From an uncultured Acidobacteriaceae bacterium (GTDB lineage Bacteria; Acidobacteriota; Terriglobia; Terriglobales; Acidobacteriaceae), in the NCBI GenBank assembly GCA_903842065.1, contig CAIMKZ010000090.1, positions 19,015-83,014 on the forward strand: a stretch of DNA of 64,000 bases, read 5' to 3'. The notes below the pieces were generated by a model. The model worked only from the letters and a program-made list of their open reading frames with translations, was not told the DNA's origin and made no database searches. Position numbers and translations under genes: made by a program. Positions within the stretch are counted from its first letter, which is position 1. The number at the start of each line of letters is the position of its first letter. This document shows, in pieces, positions 9,001 to 16,861 of this stretch.

Positions 9001-10692
9001 GCGCTGGTGGCGGGCGATGGATCGTGCGCGGGCTGCGGCGAGAAGAGCGTGCTGCGCGCGATTGCTGTAATCACCGAGGCCTACATGCGGCCGATCTTCC
9101 ACGCGAAGAGCGACCGCTTCCTGGCCAAGGCCGGCGAGCTTGAGAAGAGCGGTGTAGCACGGCTTGCAGCGTTGAAGACGGCAAGTCCGGAAGAGTACGC
9201 GCGGCTGCAGAAGGCCATCACGCATCTGGTGATGGGTCTGGGCGGCGAGGACGATAAGGACACGCAGAGCCGCATTGCTGACTACGAGAAGAAGCACGGC
9301 GCGATCACCGATGCGCAGTTGATTGAGGCGATTGCCGCGGTGCTGCTGACCGAGGCATTCAACCACAAAAACCTGCAAGCAGTGGACGGCAGGCTGGCGA
9401 ACGGCATGAGCGTAATGGCGATGGCCGCGCACACCGGCTGCAATACGGTGTATGGCTCGACATCGCCGAACAATCCGCACCCCTATCCGTGGATGAACTC
9501 GCTGTTCCAGGATGGCGTTACGATCGGCTGGCTGATGGGCGAGAGCTTCATGGTGGATCATGCGCGGCGCTCGGTGATTCCAGAGCGGCTGGCGGATATC
9601 GTTCTTACGCGCGACAAGAACGTACTCTCTGAGCAGGAGTATTACAATCTGGCGCACTTTACCGATGCGCTGATGACGGACGCCGAGATCGCCGAGCTGC
9701 CCAAGGTGTGGGTTGTGGGCGGCGACGGCGGCATCGGCGACATCGGCTACCAGAACACGTCGAAGGTGATGCTCCAGAACCGGCCCAACGTGAAGGTGCT
9801 GATGCTGGACACGCAGGTGTACTCGAACACCGGCGGACAGAACTCGGACTCTTCTCCGATGCCGGGCGGCGGCGACATGAACACCTTCGGCTCCGCGACG
9901 CAGGGCAAGAGCACGGAGAAGAAGACGGTTGCCGAGACCTTCCTCGGCGGACACGGATCGCCCTTTGTGGCGCAGTGCTCGATGGCGAATGCGCCGCGGC
10001 TGTATCGCGCGATTCTCGACGGCATCGAGTACCGCGGAACGATGTTCCTGCAAGCCTTTACCACCTGCCAGCCAGAGCACGGCGTGGCGGACGATATGGC
10101 GCTTGAGCAGGCGCAGCGGGTTCGCGACTCGCGCGGCGTGCCGGAGTTCATCTTCGATCCGCGCAAGGGCGAGAGCTATGCGGAGTGCCTGGACATGAAG
10201 GGCAACCCGTCGGGCGATCTGGACTGGTGGCAGACGAAGTCGAAGATCACGGGCGAGCAGGTTCGCTACACCGTAGCGCACTGGTGCACGACCGAGGCTC
10301 GGTTCCGGAATCACCTGAAGAAGATCAAGCCGGAGGTGGCGGCGAAGCTGACCAAGCTTGAAAACATGCTGGTGCGCATCACGCAGCAGGATGTGATCTA
10401 CCGGCGCTATCTCGATCCGCAGCACCGCGCGTTCATCCCCGACTTCGGCGTGTTCATCACGGTTGAGGAAGAGGGCAAGCAGGTGCAGTACGCGCTCTCG
10501 CGGCAACTTGTCATGTTCTGCGTTGAAAGACGCAAGGCATGGCGGATGTTGCAGTCCAAGGCGGGCATTGTGAACCGCGAGTACCAGGCGCAGCGGGCGC
10601 TGCTGGCGGATGTGGATGCTGGCAAGGTCGCGCTGAGCGAGTTGCTCGAGCGCGGCGATGAGCTGGTGGCGGAGAAGCTGGTGAAGGCGTAA
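6019..10692 (+). CDS. nifJ: Pyruvate:ferredoxin/flavodoxin oxidoreductase-type 2-oxoacid oxidoreductase, enlarged
   Basis: Thiamine-dependent, iron-sulfur enzyme predicted to decarboxylate a 2-oxoacid (typically pyruvate) to acyl-CoA with reduction of ferredoxin. Domains are fused in the NifJ order: N-terminal pyrimidine-binding domain (YPITPSTEGGE, about 36-46), transketolase-like and gamma domains (HSIGGWGAITTGKNLG), a ferredoxin domain, then the TPP domain (GDGGIGDIGYQN, about 1235) with CAGCGEKS at about 1003. At 1557 residues it is about 380 longer than the usual ~1180. Some of the extra length lies between the two ferredoxin motifs, CTQCMECISVCP (about 790) and CKGCGACVTACG (about 920), which are ~130 residues apart. 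Pyruvate is inferred; another 2-oxoacid is possible. A terminator follows directly. Confidence 0.9.
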   Translation: MKPAVRFPGIRITANGNQLVSYYTETRIADAGVFYPITPSTEGGELFQQAYAEGHLNVFGSNTLAIETEGEHAAQGGAIAHSVCGKRVVNFTSGQGVIYGLEQYYHAPGKGSTMVLEVGARALTKHALNVHCGHDDIYGALDTGWIMLFGKDAQQAADQALILRRVTELALTPGMNIMDGFLTTHLERTFYKHESELIREYLGAPEDIINCPTDAQRALFGATRRRVPKMMDLANPVLIGPVQNQEHYMQGVMARRNNFVEPILAFLEDAYVKFAELTGRRYGLVSEYKTADAETVFVSIGSAAENIEAAVDYLRTTRGASVGSVHVNVIRPFPEAAIVNALKGKKNVIILERTDEPMAGANPLGRDIRTAFQKAVQGSDGLPKVELAEVPKFLGGSYGLGSRDFRPEHIIGAYEYAAAGRARKDGKKATDGADYFVLGIDHPYAVLGEETPSLLPDKATAVRFHSIGGWGAITTGKNLGAILGDLNDLLFARDGQVDELGNPKEVIHVSANPKYGSEKKGAPTSYFMVAASDRIRTNCDLRHVSCVLCCDPKAFTHTNPLDGMQEGGSLVWESDADGERAWENLPQWARKQIVEKKIRVYTMPGFAIARKATDRADLQLRMQGNAFLGAFFAVSTLLKDFGITQEQFRDVVYKQYVKKFGKFGEAVVKSNMEVMLEGFEQVKEIKVGELTAADHSSLRGQALLPIFETAPVGEASCAGACRTTPMPEGQASRKPIASIAAFDAEFRAGLGYNQPATPLSALGVVAAATGDRTSKYVARRETPLYIAENCTQCMECISVCPDTALPNCAQDLSTLLVTAASRYVGDAGERNKLIAKLPEIEKATRARMNAEIKAGTPLQQILREVTESVDGISAEAKAQFFHIIDKVPMAYQKVNAIFSSPERKQAGAGGIFSIFVSDLCKGCGACVTACGDHQALKMVQETEEINAKHESGTAFLNLLPDTAQKYLGFFNSANPSDSKTAALRNMLMVRSNYDALVAGDGSCAGCGEKSVLRAIAVITEAYMRPIFHAKSDRFLAKAGELEKSGVARLAALKTASPEEYARLQKAITHLVMGLGGEDDKDTQSRIADYEKKHGAITDAQLIEAIAAVLLTEAFNHKNLQAVDGRLANGMSVMAMAAHTGCNTVYGSTSPNNPHPYPWMNSLFQDGVTIGWLMGESFMVDHARRSVIPERLADIVLTRDKNVLSEQEYYNLAHFTDALMTDAEIAELPKVWVVGGDGGIGDIGYQNTSKVMLQNRPNVKVLMLDTQVYSNTGGQNSDSSPMPGGGDMNTFGSATQGKSTEKKTVAETFLGGHGSPFVAQCSMANAPRLYRAILDGIEYRGTMFLQAFTTCQPEHGVADDMALEQAQRVRDSRGVPEFIFDPRKGESYAECLDMKGNPSGDLDWWQTKSKITGEQVRYTVAHWCTTEARFRNHLKKIKPEVAAKLTKLENMLVRITQQDVIYRRYLDPQHRAFIPDFGVFITVEEEGKQVQYALSRQLVMFCVERRKAWRMLQSKAGIVNREYQAQRALLADVDAGKVALSELLERGDELVAEKLVKA

Positions 10693-10717
10693 GCTAATTG
10701 CCTAATATACAGTCTGA

Positions 10718-10754
10718 GCCGGGTCCCGGATGGTTACGGGGCCCGGCATTTATT
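10718..10754 (+). terminator. Rho-independent terminator after the POR gene
   Basis: Stem GCCGGGTCCC (10718-10727) with GGGGCCCGGC (10738-10747), one G-T pair, 10-nt loop, then ATTTATTT. It lies 26 nt after the stop codon. Confidence 0.8.
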
Positions 10755-10927
10755 TCGAGCAGGGGACTGGCCGGGCGGCCGGTAAGAATTCCGTGCAGGA
10801 CGCTGGATTATTTTGCTAGAATCGCGCTACTGTACCGATACAACTTTCAGATTGCTCTGACGATCGGTCTGAAATTGCCGTCAGACGAAATCTGAGATCG
10901 GTACGTCCAGAGTTCGGAGAGCGCGTC

Positions 10928-12274
10928 ATGGCAACCTGCTTGAGCTGTGGCAGAGCAGTTGGTTCGGAATCGCAGTTTTGTCCAGCTTGCGGGGGACCCG
11001 TGCACAGCGGCGCGCCGCAGCAAATGGAAGCGCAAAAGGATTGGAAGGCAGTGCACGGCCAGATTCCGAATCCCTCAGCCCCACCACCCTTCACATCGAT
11101 CCGTGTCGGTATACCTCAGGCAGCACCGGCGCAGCCGTTTTCCTCCAATCTGAAGGGTAGTGTGAGCGCTGCTGGCAGTGCGCCGCCACCGATACCGACG
11201 GCTCCGCCACCGCCGCCGCCGCTTCAGTCCAGGCCGACGCCTCCACCGATGCCGGTGGTTGCTCCGCCTCTGCCACCGATACCGCAGGCTCCACCTCTGC
11301 CTCCGCCGCTTCAGTCCAGGCCGACGCCGCCACCGATGCCGGTAGCTGCTCCGCCTCCGCCGCCGATACCGCAGGCTCCGCCGCCACCGCCTCCGATACC
11401 GGCGGCGCCGCCGCTGCTATCGGCTGTTGCTCAACCGGCAGCACCTCCACCTCCGGTAGTCCCGCCTGCGGCTCCGGCACCACCACCGGCGCCCGTGCCC
11501 GTACAACAGCCTCGTCCGGTCCAGGCAGCGCCTCCGGTTCCGCCTGCACCCGCTCCGCCGGTTACGCCACCTGTGCCATTCAAGACAGAAGCGCCGCCGC
11601 AGCCTGTGGCTGAGAGCCCGAAGCGCGCAGTTGCCCAGAAGTCGCCGGTGGTTATTGTTGTCGTGGGCGCGCTGGCCATGGTGGTTCTGGGAATTGTTGT
11701 GTATCTGGTGATTTCTTTCTTCACGGGTCGAAACACTCCTCCAGCAACTCCGGTCCAGCCCGAGACGGCAGAGCCGGCCGCCGCTCCTTCGGCGCCGATT
11801 CAGACAGCGCCTGCGGCGGCTGTTCCGACGCCCGCGCAACAGCCAAACAACACGAGCAACAGCCGTCCGGGTAAACCCGGAAGCAAGCCGAGCCCGAATG
11901 GGAGTGTGCCTGTGAACAAAGCAGGAACGCCGCCTCCGGTTGCGATGCCTGCTCCGCCTCCGGTCGTTGCTCCACTGCCGGTTGCCAAGTCGTCCTCCCC
12001 GGTTGAAAGCGTTACGCAGCCCGCGATTCTGATTCGGCGAGTGGAGCCGGTGTATCCACCGATAGCCCGCAACATGCACATTGCCGGCGTGGTGAGAGTA
12101 CATATCACTATCGGCGCCGATGGCCTGGTGAAGTCGATGAAGGTGACTACGGGTAATGTGATTCTGGCAGAGGCTGCCAAGGACGCGATCAGGCAGTGGG
12201 TCTACAGGCCGGCGACCATCGACGGACACCCAACGCAGTGGGAGACCGATGTAGAGGTCTCATTTGTGGGATGA
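10928..12274 (+). CDS. Zinc ribbon-proline-rich-TM-TonB C-terminal fusion protein
   Basis: The order of parts is unusual. An N-terminal zinc ribbon (CLSCGRAV...FCPACGGP, residues 4-24) is followed by ~190 residues of Pro/Ala repeats such as SRPTPPPMPV, a transmembrane helix at about 239-264 (VVIVVVGALAMVVLGIVVYL), a second Pro/Ala linker, and a TonB_C domain (VEPVYPPIARNMHIAGVVRVHI...). Normal TonB has its helix at the extreme N-terminus; here ~235 residues should be cytoplasmic. The domain call is firm; energy transduction to a receptor is only inferred, since no ExbB/ExbD is nearby. GGAGAG precedes ATG 10928. It is the first of three genes in the same direction. Confidence 0.85.
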   Translation: MATCLSCGRAVGSESQFCPACGGPVHSGAPQQMEAQKDWKAVHGQIPNPSAPPPFTSIRVGIPQAAPAQPFSSNLKGSVSAAGSAPPPIPTAPPPPPPLQSRPTPPPMPVVAPPLPPIPQAPPLPPPLQSRPTPPPMPVAAPPPPPIPQAPPPPPPIPAAPPLLSAVAQPAAPPPPVVPPAAPAPPPAPVPVQQPRPVQAAPPVPPAPAPPVTPPVPFKTEAPPQPVAESPKRAVAQKSPVVIVVVGALAMVVLGIVVYLVISFFTGRNTPPATPVQPETAEPAAAPSAPIQTAPAAAVPTPAQQPNNTSNSRPGKPGSKPSPNGSVPVNKAGTPPPVAMPAPPPVVAPLPVAKSSSPVESVTQPAILIRRVEPVYPPIARNMHIAGVVRVHITIGADGLVKSMKVTTGNVILAEAAKDAIRQWVYRPATIDGHPTQWETDVEVSFVG

Positions 12275-12406
12275 GCATTTAAGTCCCCCGGATGGATGGC
12301 AAAGCCGGGGAAGAACGAGATCGCAGTAGAAACAAACACCCGATACCCGGCGCGCGCCATCAACCGCCGGGAGAGGGTTGAAGAAGTTCCGGGAGGAGAC
12401 AAGCCC

Positions 12407-13108
12407 ATGCAGATGCGGATTCAGGGAACGACCATGCCGGTGCTCGAGATTCAGCTCGATCCCAATGAAAGCGTTTTTTCCGAGGCCGGAGAGCTGTCCT
12501 GGATGTCCAGCTCGATCCAGATGACCACCCACACGCAGCTAGGCGGAGCGGGCGGACTGATGGGCGTGCTGAAGCGGGTAGCGGGCGGCGGCACGCTATT
12601 CATGACCGAGTACCGCGCCGCGCAGTACACCGGCGAGGTGGCCTTTGCCACCAAGGTTCCGGGGCACATTGTTCCGGTTGAAGTTGGCCCTGCCGCGGAG
12701 TACATGATCCACCGGCACGGCTTTCTGTGCGCGACGCCGCAGGTGACGATCGGGGTCGGCTTTCAGCAGTCGCTGGGGGCGGGCATCTTCGGAGGCGCGG
12801 GATACATTCTGCAAAAGATCGGCGGGATTGGGACGGCATGGCTGGAACTGTCGGGCGAGCTGATCATGAAGAATCTTGCGCCGGGCGAGACGCTGCGCGT
12901 TCATCCCGGACACGTCGGAGCCTTTCAGACGTCGGTTGGCTTCAACATGACGCGGGTTCCCGGCGTGAAGAATATGCTCTTCGGCGGAGATGGTATTTTT
13001 CTGGCCGCGCTGACCGGGCCGGGCACGGTGTGGCTGCAGACGCTGCCCATCTCGCGGCTGGCACACCAGATCATCGAGTTCCTGCCCAAGGGCTCGGGAC
13101 GCGATTAG
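12407..13108 (+). CDS. AIM24 / TIGR00266 family protein
   Basis: 233-residue protein of the AIM24 family, made of repeated beta-hairpins (LEIQLDPNESVFSEAGELSWM, PGHIVPVEV, GELIMKNLAPGETLRVHPGHVGAF, GVKNMLFGGDGIFLAALTGPGTVWLQ). The yeast relative is mitochondrial; bacterial members have no established activity. I start it at ATG 12407 (MQMRIQGTTMP) because GGAGGAG sits 7 nt upstream; the earlier in-frame start at 12296 would add 37 residues unlike the family. It lies 132 nt after the zinc ribbon-TonB gene and 19 nt before the zinc ribbon-GYF gene. Confidence 0.85.
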   Translation: MQMRIQGTTMPVLEIQLDPNESVFSEAGELSWMSSSIQMTTHTQLGGAGGLMGVLKRVAGGGTLFMTEYRAAQYTGEVAFATKVPGHIVPVEVGPAAEYMIHRHGFLCATPQVTIGVGFQQSLGAGIFGGAGYILQKIGGIGTAWLELSGELIMKNLAPGETLRVHPGHVGAFQTSVGFNMTRVPGVKNMLFGGDGIFLAALTGPGTVWLQTLPISRLAHQIIEFLPKGSGRD

Positions 13109-13127
13109 CAGAGCAAAGGAGAGAGCG

Positions 13128-14174
13128 ATGGCGCAGACTTGTACGAAGTGTGGAGCACAAATCCAGCCAGGTATACGGTTTTGCGAGGGTTGCGGCGCAC
13201 CTGCAATAGCGGCCGCACCGCTTTCGCCACCACCGCAGTCGTATCAGCCGCCACCACCGCCGAGCTACGCGCCGCCTTCGCCGCCCAGCTTTGCGCCGCC
13301 GCCCCAGCCGCAGGAGACGATGTGGCACTACACGGCCAATGGCAGCGCCCAGGGGCCGATGGCTGAGACCGAGTTGCTGCGGATGCTGCCGAGCTTATCG
13401 CCGGATACACGCTTCTGGAATCCAGCACTCACGTCGTGGCTGAGCGCTGAGGAGGCGGGCCTGCGAGTTGCACCTGTAATTCGCGCGCCGCAGTTTGCGC
13501 CGCCGCCACCTGCGCCAGTACCGCCGCCCGCGCCACGGCCGGGGGCTCCGTTCAATGCGCCTTCCTACGCTCCGGTGAATACAGGCGCTGCCACTCCATA
13601 TCCGGGCTACGGCGCGCCACAGACGCCGATGGCTCCGCCGCCCGGGTTTGCTCCCGCGCCGCTTCAGCCGCCATATGGCGTAGCGCCGGCATCGCCGTAT
13701 GCAGCGTCGGCGCCCATGTCCATGGCGGGAGGCCCTGAGCCGCCCAATATGCACTGGTTTCTTATTCTTGCGCTCAGCTTCTTCACCGGTGGGCTGGCCG
13801 GGTTTGTGTGGCTGCTGCGCGAGTCGCTCTTCGTGAAGAAGATCGATGCGGCGAGTAAAGCGGTTGTCTATTGGGTAGTGTTGCTGGTGGCCATGGTGGT
13901 GCAGGTGATTCTTTACTTCAAAGCCCTGTCACCAGATTCGGCAAGTGGCGCTGTGATGGCCTCTTCGCTAATTATGCTGCTCAACCTCGTCATCATGGTT
14001 ATCGCTCTGGTCATGGTCTTTTCGATGCGCAAATCGATCGTGACCTACTACAACACGGCGGAGCCGATCGGCCTCAAACTGAGCGGAGTCATGACCTTCT
14101 TTTTCAGCATTCTGTACTTTCAGTACCACTTCTCGCGCATCATCCGGTGGAAGAAGACAGGTGTGCTTAGCTAG
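13128..14174 (+). CDS. Zinc ribbon-GYF domain integral membrane protein
   Basis: 348 residues. An N-terminal zinc ribbon (CTKCGAQIQPGIRFCEGCGAP) is followed by a Pro-rich spacer, a GYF_2-type domain (MWHYTANGSAQGPMAETELLRML, about 65-105), a long Pro/Ala/Tyr-rich linker and about four transmembrane helices in the last 140 residues (from HWFLILALSFFTGGLAGFVWLL). GYF domains bind proline-rich peptides, and the upstream zinc ribbon-TonB protein is full of them, so an interaction is a reasonable guess. GGAGAG precedes ATG 13128. No enzymatic motif is visible, and the role is unknown. Confidence 0.75.
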   Translation: MAQTCTKCGAQIQPGIRFCEGCGAPAIAAAPLSPPPQSYQPPPPPSYAPPSPPSFAPPPQPQETMWHYTANGSAQGPMAETELLRMLPSLSPDTRFWNPALTSWLSAEEAGLRVAPVIRAPQFAPPPPAPVPPPAPRPGAPFNAPSYAPVNTGAATPYPGYGAPQTPMAPPPGFAPAPLQPPYGVAPASPYAASAPMSMAGGPEPPNMHWFLILALSFFTGGLAGFVWLLRESLFVKKIDAASKAVVYWVVLLVAMVVQVILYFKALSPDSASGAVMASSLIMLLNLVIMVIALVMVFSMRKSIVTYYNTAEPIGLKLSGVMTFFFSILYFQYHFSRIIRWKKTGVLS

Positions 14175-14215
14175 GCACAGAGAGGTCCAGGTCAGCGAGT
14201 CATTGGGATATGTAG

Positions 14216-15652
14216 TTAGCGGATGAAGCGCATCAGCCCACGCGGCTTGAGGTCCGGGGCGAGGAAGCTGTGTGGCGTTTCTGCTTTCGCGCACAGAGCT
14301 TCCGCGGCCAGATGCCCGCTGCGGGCGGCGCTCTCCATCGTCGAAGGCCAGCCGGTGGCGGTCCAGTCGCCGGCCAGAAAGCTGTTCGGCCATGGGGATT
14401 GATTGGCCGAAGGTCGATTTGCATCGATCCCCGGCGGAACGCCGAAGGTGGCGCGGACCTCTTTGATCAGCGCGGCCTTTTCGATCTTGGCTTGCTTTAC
14501 GGCAGGGAAGAACTCGGCAAGTTCGGCGACGGATTGTTCGATGGCCTGTTTGCGATCGAGAGCCGCAAAGGTGCGCGATGCGCTGATGACCAGCTCGACA
14601 TAACTGCCTTGCGTCTTGCGCCACGGCTGTAACTGGCTCTTGTTGTACATCCAGTGGATCTCGCGGTCGAGCAGAACGGCGTGATCGAGATCGGTGATCT
14701 GGCGATCGAACCACAAGTGCACACTGCATATGGGCCAGTGCTGGTGGTTGCTGATCTGAGTGAGAAGTTTTTCCGCACCTTCGGCTGGTGGCAGGCCGGG
14801 GATGAGCTTGGCCGTGGCCTCAAAGGGCAGCGCCAGGATGAGGTAGTCGGTGACGAGCGGACCTGTGCGGGTTTCGACGGTCCACTTTGAAGTCGCTGCG
14901 TCCCACTCCGCGCTCTCGACGCTGGAGTTGAGATGGAGCTCTGCGCCGCGCTCGCTGAGGAACGCTTCCGCGCCTGCATAGAGCTCGCTCAACGGAACGG
15001 TGCTCATACCCATCGCTCCAGCTTCGGCCGAGTTCATGAACAACTCGCGGACAACTTTGGCAGCGTAGGGCACGGCGATCTGGTCGAGGTCGGCGTTGAG
15101 CGCGCTGGCGATGACGAGACGCCAGAAGCGGTTCATGGCTCCCGCTGACTGCCCGTGGCGCTCAAGCCAGGCGCTGAGGGGCTCCGTTGAGTTGGCATCT
15201 ATCGGCCGTATGAGGGCAGAAAAAGCGCGGGCCAGGGAGAGCTTGTCGGCGAGTGTGAACGCATGAGCTGAGAGCAGCTTGGGCAGACCGTGTAGCGGAG
15301 CGGGAAGCAGCGATGGTCCTAGTGCCGAGCGCCGTCCGCCGGGCTCGATCATCGTCATGCCGCTGGTCCAGTGAATCTTATTTCCGACGCCGATGCGCTC
15401 GTAGAAGGCGATGAGGTTTGTGCAACAGCCGAAGAGAGCGTGCTGGCAGTTGTCGAGGACTTCGTTGACGCCGGGGTGCAGGTAGGAACTAGCGCGTCCG
15501 CCGAGATAGCTTCTTCGTTCGATGAGATGGACCAAAAGTTTGCTGTCTGCAAGACCGCAGGCGGCCGAGAGGCCGGCGACGCCGCCGCCGACGATGGCAA
15601 CGGTTTTCTTTCTGTCTCGGATTGGTGCTGTGGTGGAGATGCTTTTCCTCAG
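14216..15652 (-). CDS. hpnE: HpnE, squalene-forming FAD-dependent desaturase
   Basis: Flavoprotein of the carotene-desaturase fold that reduces hydroxysqualene to squalene, the last step of the HpnCDE route. The dinucleotide motif VAIVGGGVAGLSAA and the following LIERRSYLGGRASS are in frame and essential. The first ordinary start, TTG 15535, falls after the GxGxxG motif, so translation must begin upstream of 15601. In that stretch, open from a stop at 15658-15656, there is no ATG, GTG or TTG; the candidates are CTG 15652 or ATC 15637 behind GAGGA. I annotate from CTG as a provisional choice. The C-terminus (FLAGDWTATGWPSTMESAARSG) is complete. A REP-like element directly abuts the 5' end. Confidence 0.85.
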   Translation of the reverse strand: MRKSISTTAPIRDRKKTVAIVGGGVAGLSAACGLADSKLLVHLIERRSYLGGRASSYLHPGVNEVLDNCQHALFGCCTNLIAFYERIGVGNKIHWTSGMTMIEPGGRRSALGPSLLPAPLHGLPKLLSAHAFTLADKLSLARAFSALIRPIDANSTEPLSAWLERHGQSAGAMNRFWRLVIASALNADLDQIAVPYAAKVVRELFMNSAEAGAMGMSTVPLSELYAGAEAFLSERGAELHLNSSVESAEWDAATSKWTVETRTGPLVTDYLILALPFEATAKLIPGLPPAEGAEKLLTQISNHQHWPICSVHLWFDRQITDLDHAVLLDREIHWMYNKSQLQPWRKTQGSYVELVISASRTFAALDRKQAIEQSVAELAEFFPAVKQAKIEKAALIKEVRATFGVPPGIDANRPSANQSPWPNSFLAGDWTATGWPSTMESAARSGHLAAEALCAKAETPHSFLAPDLKPRGLMRFIR

Positions 15653-15710
15653 GGGCTAAAGCCCACGCTCTTGCTTCCTTGAATGTACGGGCTGAAGCCC
15701 GTACCCTTCA
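15647..15710. repeat. REP-like intergenic element between hpnD and hpnE
   Basis: Contains CCTCAGGGGCTAAAGCCC (15647-15664) and the palindrome TACGGGCTGAAGCCCGTA (15686-15703). The first motif recurs almost exactly at 44285-44302 (CTAAAG/CTGAAG variant). It overlaps the likely translation start of hpnE. Confidence 0.65.
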
Positions 15711-15714
15711 ACAC

Positions 15715-16647
15715 TCACGCAGAGCGACGTCCGAAGATGCGAATCCAAGTCATCTTTGCGAGCCCTGCCATGAGGATGACGATCTTTTGCGCGGTTGGAA
15801 CTGATGCGCGGCTGGAGAAGACATCGTAGTCTGCGCGCTCGATGCGATGGAGCAGGCTGTGGTAGATGGCTACCAGCACGGATAGCGCCGGACGGCTCTC
15901 ACGATCGATGAGGGGGAGCAGTTTTTGTGCCGACTTGTAGTAGTCTTCCGCGCGGGCGGTGTAGTCGGCGAGGAGTTTACGCTCGTTTGTCGTGGGCGAC
16001 GCGGAAGGGGCGCGCTGTAGAAGCTCTTCCGCGGTGAGGCCGTGGGCAGTGAGGTCTTCAATCGCGAGATAGACGCGGCTGCGGGAGGCGTCTTCTGCCA
16101 CGTCGCGCAGAATATTGGTGAGCTGGAAGGCGATGCCGGTCTCTTCGGCGAGTTTTTCGGCTGCGGTGTCAGAGTAGCCGAAGATGCGGATGCAGACGAG
16201 GCCTACGACAGAGGCAACGAGATAGCAGTATCGGTAGAGATCGCTGAAGGTGGCGTAGGTGTCGGGCGCGCCGGTTGGGGCGCTGTCGAGGTCCATGGAA
16301 ACGCCGGCTACCAGCTCGTCGAAGAGCGAGAGGGGAATGCGGTAGCGGGCCGCCGCATCGCGGGTGGCGACGAAGGCGGGATTGGATGAAGAGCCTCCGG
16401 CGAGGACCGAGCGCCACTCGGAGAGCCATGCGTCGAGGTTGGCTCGGCGCTCGGTGCGGGAGATGGACTCGTCGTCGGAGAGGTCGTCGGCCTGGCGCAT
16501 GAAGGCGTAGACGGCGCAGATGGCGTTGCGGCGCTCAGGCGTGAGCGCGATGAACGCGTAGTAGAAGTTCTTGGCTTCGCGGCGCGCAATGGCGCGGCAG
16601 GCGGTGTAGGCCTGGGAAAGGGTCGGAGTTGGGGGAATCTCAGTCAA
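15715..16647 (-). CDS. hpnD: HpnD, presqualene diphosphate synthase
   Basis: Trans-isoprenyl diphosphate synthase of the squalene/phytoene synthase family; condenses two farnesyl diphosphates to presqualene diphosphate. 310 residues. The two Asp-rich metal sites are present: RQADDLSDDE near residue 50 and NILRDVAEDASRSRVY near 175, with the YCYLVASVVGLVCIRIFG helix between them. The start is TTG 16647; no ATG lies in frame upstream, and the Shine-Dalgarno is weak. It sits between hpnC and hpnE, separated from hpnC by 214 bases holding two palindromic repeats, so it may be transcribed from its own promoter or by read-through. Confidence 0.93.
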   Translation of the reverse strand: MTEIPPTPTLSQAYTACRAIARREAKNFYYAFIALTPERRNAICAVYAFMRQADDLSDDESISRTERRANLDAWLSEWRSVLAGGSSSNPAFVATRDAAARYRIPLSLFDELVAGVSMDLDSAPTGAPDTYATFSDLYRYCYLVASVVGLVCIRIFGYSDTAAEKLAEETGIAFQLTNILRDVAEDASRSRVYLAIEDLTAHGLTAEELLQRAPSASPTTNERKLLADYTARAEDYYKSAQKLLPLIDRESRPALSVLVAIYHSLLHRIERADYDVFSSRASVPTAQKIVILMAGLAKMTWIRIFGRRSA

Positions 16648-16696
16648 CGATTTCGTCTCAATATCTGATTTGCGAGTGGCGTGTTGAGTGTTGTTC

Positions 16697-16735
16697 TTTC
16701 CCAGGTCTCAAAATCGAGACCCGGGGCACCCGCAT
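16697..16735. repeat. Hairpin repeat copy A (CCCAGG...GGGGCACCC family)
   Basis: GGTCTC (16704-16709) pairs with GAGACC (16716-16721) across AAAATC, preceded by TTTCCCA and followed by CGGGGCACCC. It belongs to a family with at least five other copies in this window. Confidence 0.6.
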
Positions 16736-16769
16736 TTGTTTCTGGTCCTCAGGTCAAGTTTCGGTCATT

Positions 16770-16810
16770 CCCCGGTCCCTCCGCCGCGGCGGAGGGACCG
16801 GGGGCACCCA
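16770..16810. repeat. 34-bp perfect palindrome, hairpin repeat copy B
   Basis: Bases 16770-16786 are the exact reverse complement of 16787-16803 (17-bp arms, no spacer), followed by GGCACCC. It has the same architecture as copy A but a completely different stem. Located between hpnC and hpnD. Confidence 0.7.
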
Positions 16811-16861
16811 ATGTCACAGGTGAGTAAGCATGGCTTGTTAATGCGATTTTATCGCGCGCGA

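Noticed and set aside
8950..10506. 518-codon minus-strand frame opposite the POR gene
   Set aside because: Same type of antisense shadow; the plus strand carries conserved TPP and cluster motifs throughout.
10698..10895. 65-codon frame after the POR gene
   Set aside because: It runs through the terminator hairpin and has no Shine-Dalgarno or domain.
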